Source: Ophioceras dolichostomum
Taxonomy: Eukaryota; Ascomycota; Sordariomycetes; Magnaporthales; Ophioceraceae
NCBI GenBank assembly: GCA_003049485.1
Contig: PYST01000643.1
Coordinates: 1 to 10,381 of the forward strand
Direction of reading: 5' to 3'
Length of the DNA stretch: 10,381 nt
Shown here: positions 1-7,880 of the stretch, piece by piece
How the letters are laid out: each line of letters begins with the position of its first letter
How positions within the stretch are numbered: the first letter of the stretch is position 1
Program-made: the position numbers and the translations under genes
Notes under the pieces: model-generated
Seen by the model: only the letters and a program-made list of their open reading frames with translations
What the model was told of the DNA's origin: nothing
Database searches by the model: none

Positions 1-149
1 GCGATTGGGAGTTCAAATTGGTGTTTGTTAAGGAAATAGGTGTGTTTTGGGGGGGATGTCAATGGGTGGCCGGTTTGTCACGAGCTTGTGTCTGTATGTA
101 ACCCGGGGCTCGAAAGAAGAGATTAATTACCGACTCCGACTCGTTAGTA

Positions 150-183
150 TTCAATACGCTAACTAATTCAATACGCCAACTAT
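150..183. repeat. 17-bp imperfect tandem duplication
   Basis: Two adjacent 17-bp copies, 150-166 and 167-183, begin with TTCAATACGC and differ at only two positions (T160/C177 and A166/T183). This looks like a local tandem duplication. No function is apparent. Confidence 0.85.
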
Positions 184-637
184 TTCGGCCGGCCATCCAC
201 ATATGGAAATACGCTCCTCTCTCACCAGTGTTGACCATCGAGGAACGTACCCCCATGTGTCCGTCGTGTCACATCCACGCAAGGTACCTAGCTGCCCACT
301 GCCCACTCCAAGAGATCACCCACCTAAATTTTGTACATTTGGGACAGGAAAGAACGTCTCAACACTTTCCCACGGTGCTTTTAAGATCATTTCTCTTTTC
401 CAAGACCATCTATTTTTCATCTCCCCAAGATGTAGGCATTTCCTGATCGTCTTGTCGGAAAAAAATCAAAAATTGAGCATCTTGAGATCGCTTCCTGTAC
501 CCCTCATCGGGCGCCTAGGTATGCTCTCCGCCCGCCTGTCACCAAGCCCACCAAACCCAATGACAAGCCAGAGCGAAGTACGCCAAGCAATCTTATAACC
601 GCCTCAGAAGGTTAAAAAGGCTCCAATGTTGAACCAC

Positions 638-659
638 TGGGTGCACCTCTCTGCACCCA
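638..659. repeat. 8-bp perfect inverted repeat with 6-nt loop
   Basis: TGGGTGCA (638-645) and TGCACCCA (652-659) are exact reverse complements separated by CCTCTC. It could be a dimeric transcription-factor site or a small hairpin. It lies about 55 bp upstream of a CACGTG E-box and 75 bp upstream of a TATA-like element, so a regulatory role is the more natural reading. No gene follows closely, and this is inference from layout only. Confidence 0.5.
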
Positions 660-712
660 TGAGGAACTAGTTGCCTCAGTCATCAAGGCATCCACCTCAA
701 CAGACCTCAGAT

Positions 713-806
713 CACGTGGACCCTCAGGAGTCGCCTACAAAAGTACTCCCTCCGGCCCACGCGTAGACTAGCTTTTTCCCTTCCTCGTACATCATCAGAT
801 CAACAG
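713..806 (+). promoter_or_regulatory. Promoter-like module (E-box, TATA-like, pyrimidine tract)
   Basis: CACGTG at 713-718, the core E-box bound by fungal bHLH factors, is followed by TACAAAAG at 736-743. A pyrimidine-rich run beginning near 772 then leads into CATCATCAGATCAACAG, an arrangement resembling filamentous-fungal core promoters. No convincing coding frame begins downstream: the ATGs at about 877 and 922 open only 15-16 codons. It may drive a non-coding or missed transcript, or be fortuitous. Confidence 0.25.
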
Positions 807-885
807 ATTGGTTTACCACACGCGTGTCTTTTCCAATTGGAACCCTGGCCTTCCAACATCCAAAGCATCCCGCCCATGTTACAAA

Positions 886-912
886 CGGTCTTCGGTCGAC
901 CGATCACCGGTC
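886..912. promoter_or_regulatory. CGGTC cluster with 12-bp palindrome
   Basis: CGGTC occurs at 886, 893 and 908 in direct orientation, and as GACCG at 898. The centre, TCGGTCGACCGA (892-903), is a perfect 12-bp palindrome, followed by ACCGGT (906-911). The spacings CGG-N4-CCG and CGG-N11-CCG are both present, and paired CGG triplets are the classic targets of fungal Zn2Cys6 activators. This is a candidate binding site by pattern only. Confidence 0.3.
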
Positions 913-2033
913 TGGTCCCATGATCCCCAAAGTAGGGGTCACTGAAAAGAGGGGGGGAGGGAGCGAATAATTAGGTACCCATGCGATGTCATGTTAGTCG
1001 GGAAGAATCGTGTGTTGTCCTCTTACCAGAAAGTGCTTAACGTGCGCGGGTGAGAGTTTTCTCCGAGGTTCAAGGCGGCCCTTGGCGGGTCACCATCCTG
1101 GGCGGTCGTTGACAAGTTTCTGTTTTCCCTGAGTCCTCGTCCCCGGGTCAGGCTATCTCGGTCGTCGGTGGTTTTCCTGTCCGAAAGGTGGAAACCGTGG
1201 CTGTGCAAGCGCTCGAAGTGTCGAGCCGCCTTCCTCACCCGCTCTCATTCTCCAATTGTCCCTCGGTCAACACCAAACCTACCTTAGGTACCTACTCTTC
1301 TGTGATGGGTGTGCGCCATCTCTGACCGATAGAGTTGGGCAAATGTCTTCTTCCCCCACCGACCAACAGCCGGAGCAGTTCGGGCTTGGCAGCGAAGGGG
1401 ATTTTGGTCTAAGTGGAGCCCGGGTTTCCGAGCGCTGCGAACCGACGGGTTTTACGCGGCTCTTGGTGCCCCTCGTGGGATGGGATGGGGTCTGCAGGAA
1501 CGACTCAGAGCTTTCATCGATTCAGGCATCCGAATCCTGGTAACAAATGAATCAAACGCGGGGAAGAACTTCCTGGGCCGAAGCCTGATTGGAGCGCATC
1601 GAGGCGGTTTGCGAGTCTTCGACTGGTAAGATCCACTTTGGTGAAACGGTTGGAGGAGAGGCGTTTGTTCGGGGTGTCGGTATGGGGGAGGAGAGAGAGG
1701 ATGTGGAGGCTGTGGAGGATCTGCTCCTGTTGCGTCGTGCGTGCGTGCGTCGGTGATCGTGATGATTGCATACCGTCTGCACATCTCGCAAAGACGCAGA
1801 CAGGCTAGCCTCCTTGGCCTGTGGTCTTACCCCCTGCCAACATCGTTCGGTGAGCGCAGGGTCGTGTTGGGCTGCAGTCTGCATGCCATTTCAGTAATAG
1901 TTCGTGGCTGGCTGTTTTTATTGTCCTTTGCTCCGAGCAGATACCCGAGCGGCAGTGAGTGAAAGACGTGTGTTGCTTCTGTTGTGGTTCCTAGAGGGTG
2001 TTTGTGGTCCCCCGTGGAGACGGTCGTGATCAT

Positions 2034-2070
2034 GGGGAGGAGGGAGGGAGGAGGAGGGAGGAGGGAAGAG
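2034..2070 (+). promoter_or_regulatory. 37-nt purine tract with G-quadruplex motif upstream of TATA
   Basis: Every base from 2034 to 2070 is A or G. G-runs of three or more lie at 2034-2037, 2042-2044, 2046-2048, 2056-2058 and 2063-2065, separated by 4, 1, 7 and 4 nt, which satisfies the usual G3+N1-7 quadruplex pattern on the coding strand. It ends 16 bp before the TATA box of the sugar transporter gene, where such tracts often act as nucleosome-free or factor-binding elements. Confidence 0.6.
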
Positions 2071-2086
2071 TTTGGTCAGGCCAAGG

Positions 2087-2093
2087 TATAAAA
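2087..2093 (+). promoter_or_regulatory. TATA box of the sugar transporter gene
   Basis: A perfect TATAAAA lies 206 bp upstream of the transporter ATG and just after the purine tract. A pyrimidine-rich stretch near 2187-2215 is a likely transcription start zone. Candidate CreA/Cre1 sites fitting SYGGRG lie further upstream: a close pair GTGGAG at 1703 and 1712, GTGGAG at 2014 and GCGGGG at 1558. Their number is not clearly above chance. Confidence 0.6.
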
Positions 2094-2119
2094 GCGTCCG
2101 AGGTCGCCCCTTGAGGAAG

Positions 2120-2302
2120 ATGTCCTTGGTGTCCTTGGTGCTGGTCTCATTAATGAGTCAGTCTGTGTACCAGTTCTCTGTTTATCTACGTTCTTCCTCT
2201 TCCTCGTTCTTTGCTTGGGACATTCCTCAGCGGACCCCTAAGAAACACCAGCACCCTGACCCCGGGTCAGATCACGACTCACGAGGGCAGGCAGCAGTAT
2301 GA
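2120..2302 (+). other. Possible upstream ORF overlapping the transporter start
   Basis: An ATG at 2120, and a second in the same frame at 2153, open 60 and 49 codons respectively. Both end at TGA 2300-2302, which overlaps the transporter start codon at 2299 as ATGA. If the mRNA begins upstream of 2153, this leader ORF would compete with or couple to translation of the transporter. If transcription starts in the pyrimidine-rich zone near 2187-2215, it would not be in the mRNA. The peptide has no recognisable motif. The leader also contains a 9-bp tandem duplication, GTCCTTGGT at 2122-2139. Confidence 0.35.
2256..2270. repeat. Dyad CTGACC-N3-GGTCAG in the transporter leader
   Basis: Perfect 6-bp inverted arms with a CCG spacer lie 28 bp before the start codon. 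The right part, CCCCGGGTCAG, recurs exactly at 1141-1151. The dyad could be a leader hairpin or a protein-binding site; its left arm also contains a CTGAC branch-point-like sequence. Confidence 0.4.
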
Positions 2303-4093
2303 CAGCAGTGATGACCCGACTGCCGGGCCTCAACGTGGCCAACCATCTGGAGAAGAAGCAGCTGCTGGTCGCCATCAACTGCGTGGCGGCGCTGTCCATC
2401 TTCTTCTTCGGCTACGACCAGGGCATGATGGGCGGGGTCAACAACGCGAAGCACTACATCGACCTGATGGGCTTCGGGTACGTCGACCCGGACACCAAGG
2501 AGCCCGTCATCACGGACAGCCTGCTTCAGGGCGGCATCGTATCGGTCTACTACCTCGGCACGCTGTTCGGCTGTCTTATGGGCGGCTGGGTCGGCGACAA
2601 GGTGGGCAGGATACGGACCATCGCCTTCGGGTGCGTGTGGGCCATCGTCGGGGCGGCGCTGCAGTGCTCGGCCATGAACCATAACTGGATGATCTGCGGT
2701 GAGTACTACTATTATTGTGTTGTGGTGCGCGCCTGTCGGCCCTCTCTCTGCCGCCTTACCCAGCTGACCCGCGAGTATTGTCTCGTTCTCATCAGCCCGC
2801 GCTGTAAACGGCATCGGCACCGGCATCCTCAACGCCATCGTGCCCGTCTGGGCGACCGAGACGGCCGAGCACACCTCGCGCGGCCAGTTCATCGCCATCG
2901 AGTTCACGCTCAACATCTTCGGCGTCGTGGTGGCCTACTGGCTCGAGTTCGGCCTCTCCTTCATCGACAACGGCGAGTCCGCCTTCCGGTGGCGCTTCCC
3001 CGTCGCGTTCCAGATCATCCCGCTGCTGGGCCTCATCAGCATGGTGTGGTTCTTCCCGGAGTCGCCCCGCTGGCTCGTGAAGGTGGGACGCGACAACGAG
3101 GCCCGCTTCATCCTCGGCCGGCTTCGGGGCTCTGATGAAGACGGCGCGCAGAGGGCCGACGCGGAGTTCCTGGACATCAAGGCCGTCAGTGTGCTCGAGA
3201 TCCGCGAGTCGACCAAGAACTCGTACTTCCACATGCTGTTCGGCATCGGGTCCGGGGAGCTGCACACGGGCCGCCGCGTGCAGCTCGTCATCTGGCTGCA
3301 GATCATACAGGAGTGGGTGGGCATCGCGGGCGTCACGGTCTACGCGCCGACCATTTTCCGCATCGCCGGCTTCGACACGGAGAAGTCGCAGTGGATCAGC
3401 GGGCTCAACAACATCTTCTACATGTTCGCGACGCTGATCTGCGTCTTCACGCTGGACCGCATCGGCCGGCGCTGGACGCTGTACTGGGGCGCCGTGGGGC
3501 AGGGGGTCGCCATGTTCCTGGCCGCGGCTTTTTCGCGGCTCGGCCAGGAGGCGCGCGCCTCGGGCGACGACGGGAGGGCGGCGTCGTACGGCGCCGCGGC
3601 GGCTAGCTTCGTGTTCGTCTTCACGTCGGTGTTCGGCGCGACGTGGCTGACGGTGCCCTGGCTGTACCCGGCTGAGATTTTCCCGCTGCAGGTCCGCGCC
3701 AAGGGCAACGCTTGGGGTGTGTTCGGGTGGAGCATCGGCAACGGCTGGCTCACCCTGCTGTGCCCCGTCATGTTCAAAAACATCGGCGAGAACACGCTGC
3801 ACATCTTCGGCGCCTGCAATGTGCTGGCCATCCCCATGGTCTGGGCGCTGTACCCGGAGAGCAACCAGCGCACGCTCGAGGAGATGGACCTGCTGTTTGC
3901 CGCATCGACCCCCTGGGTGTGGGACGCAGAGGAGACGTTTGCCAGGCTGAAGGCCGAGAGGCCTGAGCTGCTTCACGCTGGCGGCGTCGGCCGACAGCAG
4001 CGGCTGCAGGCGACGAATGGGCAGGGCGGTTCTGACGGGGACGTGGAAGATGGTGTCGTCGTCACGGGTAAGACGGCAGCGGATGTAGTATGA
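2299..4093 (+). CDS. MFS sugar transporter (fungal sugar porter family)
   Basis: Exons 2299-2698 and 2796-4093 give a 565-residue plasma-membrane sugar importer, probably a proton symporter for hexose or a related sugar; the substrate cannot be read from the sequence. Sugar-porter signatures are complete: GYDQG after helix 1 (38-42), GDKVGRIR in loop 2-3 (99-106), PESPRWL after helix 6 (221-227), a helix-7 motif starting QEWVGI (305-310), DRIGRRW in loop 8-9 (354-360) and PESNQRTLEEMD after helix 12 (487-498). The length suits a 12-helix protein with a central loop around 228-290 and a hydrophilic tail of about 60 residues. The splice restores the conserved ARAVNGIGTG of helix 4, which confirms the intron. 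The ATG at 2299 has A at -3; an in-frame ATG at 2303+8 (2311) is an alternative. A GA satellite starts 150 bp downstream. No damage is seen. Confidence 0.95.
2699..2795 (+). other. Intron of the sugar transporter gene (97 bp)
   Basis: The donor is GTGAGT at 2699 and the acceptor CAG ends at 2795. The branch point is CTGAC at 2764-2768, 27 nt before the end. It is a phase-1 intron interrupting codon 134. Reading through it meets no early stop in the exon-1 frame but loses the sugar-porter sequence, whereas splicing restores it. Confidence 0.95.
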
Positions 4094-4242
4094 CCTCGTC
4101 GCTGAAGCTCGGCCTGAAGCCCGTTAAATCCGGGGGCGATCGAGATTTATGCGCGTCGGGGTAAGAGGGTTTGGTGGGGGATATTGATCGGAAGACAAAC
4201 CAACCACCGAGATGGCCAATGCCATGTCGCCGTCGACTGGAC

Positions 4243-4539
<297 letters not shown>

Positions 4540-5536
4540 AGCCTAATTGTGATAATTCCCCCGAACTAGGTATCTAGTATTCTGTGCGAGTTCGTTGATA
4601 CCGTTGATAATACTATTCGGAATGTCGAACAGTCGAGATTCGACGAGCCCTTCCCTTCCTCCTCCTGACGCCAATCCCTTTCTCCGCATTTCGGCCCCGT
4701 TTTATTCTGCTCCGCCAACAGGCTGTGGCCAGGTAGGTAATTTTTAAAGCGAAAAATACTTCCGGGATGTTAGTGCTCGTTCATTTCCCCCGTGTCGTAC
4801 AAAGTGGCGTAAAAGAAAGCCACAAAAGCCGTTGTGGATGATGTTCTTTGGGATGCGGCACGGGCCGCCCGCCTGTTCGGAGTTCGTCGCTCGATTTGGT
4901 TATGCGATGTGTCTGCCAACCACAAAGCCAAATCCTCAACCCTAACTTAAATTCTACGGCACCGACAACGTGATGACGGCGTGGCGCTCCTATTCCTGTG
5001 GTTCCTGTGGGAGGAGCAAAGCCAGCGCAGCACGCGTGCGCCAAGCAGATTGGGGATTTGTGGTTGATGCTTCATCTCACAGTTGATCTTCTTTCTTCAC
5101 AAGTTCAAAATCATCAATTGACGTTCACATTCCGCGTTTCACGTTCATAAGCTTTTGTTTATCGGCACTTCCGGGCAACGGCTCCAGCCCTTCGCTGGCT
5201 CCTTGCCGGACGAAATAAGCGTGCGATGCTTTGTTGCAAGCAATCTCCAGATCGTCTTGTGAGGCAATGGTGAAGTGGCACGGAATCAGTGGATGTAGTG
5301 GACCTCGAAAGCTAAGCGAAGCTACAATCGGCCGAGATGTCTAAAAAAAAACCACAGAGGACTGCCTCACGGAACCCGCTGAGAATACCAACAATGTCCT
5401 GGAATCGGTGGGCCGGAGGATCGCGAATGAAGCGTTCCGCAAAATGAGCAGGTTCCAGAATACAGGGAGCCAGCCAGGGAAGCGGAAATGTTTGCCCCTT
5501 TTCGCTTTTCGTTCACTCCTTTGTTGCCGCCAAGTG
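4540..5536. other. Intergenic region between the satellite and the GPI protein gene
   Basis: No supportable gene is present; the reverse-strand frames at 4781-5044 and 5341-5598 lack motifs and splice support. The region holds the palindrome-like ACTAGGTATCTAGT (4565-4578), a direct repeat CGTTGATA at 4593 and 4602, a small inverted repeat GTCGAA/TTCGAC (4624-4629 and 4639-4644), AGGTAGGTA (4731-4739) and the hairpin at 5171-5209. The 3' end of the transporter mRNA must lie before or within this stretch, but no AATAAA is visible. Confidence 0.6.
5171..5209. repeat. 39-nt imperfect hairpin
   Basis: The outer stem pairs CCGG-CAA (5171-5178, with G5175 bulged) with TTGCCGG (5203-5209). The inner stem pairs CCAGC (5184-5188) with GCTGG (5194-5198) around the loop CCTTC, with GG/CC pairing possible in between. 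This gives about 12-14 mostly G-C pairs in 39 nt. It lies far from any coding exon, and no known RNA family is recognised. Confidence 0.5.
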
Positions 5537-5545
5537 TATTTAAAG
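5537..5545 (+). promoter_or_regulatory. TATA-like element of the GPI protein gene
   Basis: TATTTAAAG lies about 275 bp upstream of the ATG at 5815, similar to the spacing in the neighbouring genes. The leader between them is pyrimidine-rich with a CCAAT near 5669 and contains no ATG, so the ATG at 5815 is the first in the predicted mRNA. Confidence 0.45.
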
Positions 5546-5814
5546 ACAACGGTTGCCGTGTTTTGAGCCTCTCGGTGTTCTTTGTCTTCATTCACCACCT
5601 ACTGCCACGTCGTCCATCATCCCTCGTTTTCCTTGTGATCAACGCCGATTGAACACGTCCGTCCTTTTGCCAATTCCGTCCACTCGCCAGCGTCGCCAGC
5701 GAAGTCAAAAACGACAATCTCTTTCACGCATCCACATCAACATCTACCTACCTTGGGTACCCAGGCGTACTCAGGCCAAAAACAGGGAACGACACAGCAT
5801 ACACAGCCACAACC

Positions 5815-6416
5815 ATGCAGCACCTCTCAACCATCCTCCTCCCGCTCCTGGCCGCTACGGCCGCCACGGCCGCCGCTTCTCCCGAGCAGCCGCGACGGCG
5901 ACCTCGGCCTGCCCGAGCATCTTCGAGTCGATCTCCAGCGCGATGCCGACCATGCCTCCGGTGCTCGCGTCCTTCTCGTCGATGCTCTTGGCCTCTCCCT
6001 GCGTCACGTTCGACGACGTCGACAGCGACGTGCTGGCGGCCAACAGCGCGTGGGAGACTGAGGTGTCGAGCTGGTCGACCGCGCATCACAACGAGATCGT
6101 GTCGGCCATGGTGCGCCGCGTGGACTGGGTCGCCAGCTCGGCCGAGGCCTGGGAGAGCGGCATGTCGTCCATCGAGAGCATGTGCTCGGAGCAGGGCACC
6201 TCGTTCACCCTGCCGCGTGCCACCATCACCACCGGGGGTAGTGGTGCGGCGACTACAGGATCTGGCTCGGGCTCCGGTAGCGGAAGCAGCAGAGGCAGCA
6301 GAACTGCGACGGGGACTGGATCGGCGACATCGTCGACCGCGACTGGCGGTGCGAAGGCGGTGGGCGTCTCCGTCGGGGTACTGGTCGGAGCGATGGCCCT
6401 GCCTCTTCTGGGCTGA
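5815..6416 (+). CDS. Small secreted, probably GPI-anchored protein, frameshifted
   Basis: The ATG at 5815 is the first in the leader, has a good context (CACAACC before it) and opens a classic signal peptide of about 21 residues (MQHLSTILLPLLAATAATAA). The mature protein is encoded in a different frame. From about 5895 to the TGA at 6414-6416 it reads SACPSIFESISSAMPTMPP, a Ser/Trp-rich body with Cys codons at 5910, 6000 and 6183, a Gly/Ser/Thr linker (about 6222-6348), and a hydrophobic C-terminus ending LPLLG typical of a GPI signal. The switch falls between 5878 and 5909, where no GT occurs, so an ordinary intron cannot explain it; one missing base (or two extra) would. The architecture resembles fungal proteins often annotated as infection structure specific protein, a match from memory of the family. 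An assembly error or a recent inactivating mutation is possible. Staying in the signal-peptide frame gives 227 Arg/Ser-rich codons, probably spurious. Confidence 0.65.
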
Positions 6417-6478
6417 TCGATCGGCACCGTCCGTCACCGGCGAGAGACAGACTATAAAAAGACAAAAGATAACAAACA

Positions 6479-6494
6479 CTAGGTACCTAGGTAG
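6479..6494. repeat. Palindromic CTAGGTACCTAGGTAG motif, one of about a dozen dispersed copies
   Basis: This is the clearest copy of a TAGGTACCTA-like element that recurs in non-coding DNA. Other copies or close variants are at 281-290, 512-521, 971-980, 1277-1295, 4565-4578, 4731-4739, 5743-5763, 6833-6839, 8476-8507 (within an intron), 10248-10255, 10343-10349 and 10371-10377. None was noticed in an exon. Confidence 0.7.
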
Positions 6495-6563
6495 ATAGGG
6501 AGTCGGAATCTTTTGCGCCTGTCTCTCACGCCTCGGGTCGGGTCGGACAGCACGCCCGGGGAT

Positions 6564-6569
6564 AATAAA
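6564..6569 (+). terminator. Poly(A) signal AATAAA of the GPI protein gene
   Basis: A perfect AATAAA inside GATAATAAATAAGAGG begins 147 bp after the stop codon of the GPI protein. This is a plausible cleavage and polyadenylation signal. It is the only exact AATAAA noticed close behind one of the three genes. Confidence 0.5.
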
Positions 6570-7117
6570 TAAGAGGTCCGAAAAGAAACAGTGACCGGTT
6601 TTGTCGCACCGGAACTGGAAATACCCACCTTTTAATGCAGACCGCCTCTCTCACATTTGTTTTGCTTCTCGGATGTGACGCTACACAAGCGCGAGACAGG
6701 CCATAATATTTTTTTTTTTTTCATCGCCGTCTTCCGTCCCCGTTTTGCCAACAATCTTGTTCTTTTTGTGGCGTGGAAGGCGCCGATCAAGGTCACGTCA
6801 CGCCACCCGTGCGTCCCCTCCTCGTGTCATAGAGGTACCCTGCATTGCCACATCGCATGCGTTCCGCCGCACTCCCATTGGCCGGCGAGGGTAGCTGCAC
6901 ATTATCGCTTGGCCATCGCTTGGCTTCCCGGTCCCTGTGTTCCGTTTCTCCCCCCACCCCATCCCGCTCCGGCCCTTGTGGTGTCTGCGGTGTCTCGTCT
7001 CCTTTGCCTTTCCGGGGGCACGCAATCCGGATACGTTATCGGAGCAACAGCAACAGCAGCGTTCCAATGGCTGAAGGATGATTTCCTATCGATACGGATA
7101 CACGGCACACGACGGAC

Positions 7118-7155
7118 GGGAGGGTAGGCAGGGGGGAAGAGGGGGAGGAGGAGGG
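7118..7155 (+). promoter_or_regulatory. Second G-quadruplex-type tract
   Basis: G-runs at 7118-7120, 7122-7124, 7131-7136, 7141-7145 and 7153-7155 are separated by 1, 6, 4 and 7 nt, fitting the G3+N1-7 pattern on the + strand. It lies about 450 bp upstream of the monooxygenase TATA box. Confidence 0.5.
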
Positions 7156-7245
7156 AGGAAGATTACGGAATCGACCTCAAGAGTTTGTCAAATCCGACTG
7201 ACCTGGGCGGGACAGAACCGGGACGGGACGAAGCGAAACCTGGCC

Positions 7246-7291
7246 GGATTTCAAAGCTAGCCTTGGAGATATCGTATGTGGATTTCAAAGC
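7246..7291 (+). repeat. 12-bp direct repeat GGATTTCAAAGC
   Basis: Exact copies occur at 7246-7257 and 7280-7291, 34 bp apart start to start, in the monooxygenase upstream region. They are possible paired binding sites for a regulator. No known motif is recognised. Confidence 0.55.
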
Positions 7292-7607
7292 CTCGTCTAA
7301 TCTGACTCCGACGAGCTCGGAAGGCATCCAGCAAGTTCCATCGTCAATTCTCTGCCCCGGCCTCCGGAACACACACGGACACTCGCGGACACACACGTAC
7401 GGAGGACCAGTATGCCAACCGCACCAACACACATACACGCATATTCATGTACGAGATCGGACACAAACGCGGAAGTATGGAGAAGAAAAAAAGCGGAGTT
7501 GGCCATTTGGCCCCCACCCCGTCATGTATGTCGTCCAGAGTCGGAAGCTCTTGGCTTCGGGTACTCATCGCCAGTGCCTTGTCAACGAATAAGAGCCCCA
7601 GGTTGGC

Positions 7608-7613
7608 TATAAA
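7608..7613 (+). promoter_or_regulatory. TATA box of the monooxygenase gene
   Basis: TATAAA within GGCTATAAAGTC lies 273 bp upstream of the ATG at 7881. A pyrimidine-rich stretch follows near 7680-7712. No ATG occurs between the box and 7881, which supports the chosen start. A run of A residues (7863-7877) immediately precedes the start codon. Confidence 0.55.
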
Positions 7614-7880
7614 GTCACTGCGCATCCCAGGTCCTAAAACCCTTGGCCCCGGACAGGGTCCATCCTGTTCTGACTGTCAACGTCTTTCCCCATTTTCTCT
7701 CCAGTACTCCACATCCTCTGCTAGTTCATTGAAAAGTGCGCGATTTTGACACACTTGCAGTCATCAAGAGAACAAACTCCACACCCACCCCGCAAGACTC
7801 CTTGACGAGTGGTAGGAGTGCACGGGTCTGGCCGAAACCCAAGTTCCACTGCAAGTGAGGGGAAAAAAAAAGAAAAGGCA

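Larger units (their letters stand above)
1..2033. other. Intergenic region without a supportable gene
   Basis: About 2 kb with no reading frame I can assign to a family on either strand. The longest open frames here (131 codons at 203-598 forward, about 110 codons at 1452-1884 reverse) have unremarkable composition, no motifs and no good splice context. Visible elements are a 17-bp tandem duplication (150-183), an inverted repeat (638-659), an E-box CACGTG (713-718), a TATA-like TACAAAAG (736-743) followed by pyrimidine-rich DNA, a CGGTC cluster (886-912), and TAGG/CCTA-type motifs at 281-290, 512-521, 971-980 and 1277-1295. It may be a long intergenic promoter, or hold a non-coding transcript or an unrecognised gene. 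No tRNA or rRNA signature was seen. Confidence 0.6.
6570..7600. other. Upstream region of the monooxygenase gene
   Basis: About 1 kb without a supportable gene. The 156-codon frame at 6657-7127 starts on a non-ATG codon and has no domain. Contents are a T-run near 6708-6721, an inverted CCAAT (ATTGG near 6874), a short CAG-type repeat near 7043-7060, the G-rich tract (7118-7155), a GGATTTCAAAGC direct repeat (7246-7291), and a CA-rich stretch (about 7368-7440) with several CGGACAC copies. Together these suggest a long regulatory region rather than coding DNA. Confidence 0.55.

Noticed and set aside
203..598. 131-codon forward frame in the left intergenic region
   Set aside because: It has no recognisable domain, poor codon bias compared with the real exons, and no TATA box or splice sites that make sense with it.
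1558..2019. CreA/Cre1 (SYGGRG) sites as evidence of glucose repression
   Set aside because: About five matches in 740 bp is close to what chance gives for this short degenerate motif. Only the close pair at 1703/1712 is suggestive.
2792..3976. 394-codon open frame on the reverse strand
   Set aside because: It is the antisense of transporter exon 2. It stays open because GC-rich third positions remove stop codons, its translation is charged and low-complexity, and it has no motif.
6657..7127. 156-codon forward frame upstream of the monooxygenase
   Set aside because: It begins on a non-ATG codon, crosses a T-run, and has no domain or matching promoter.
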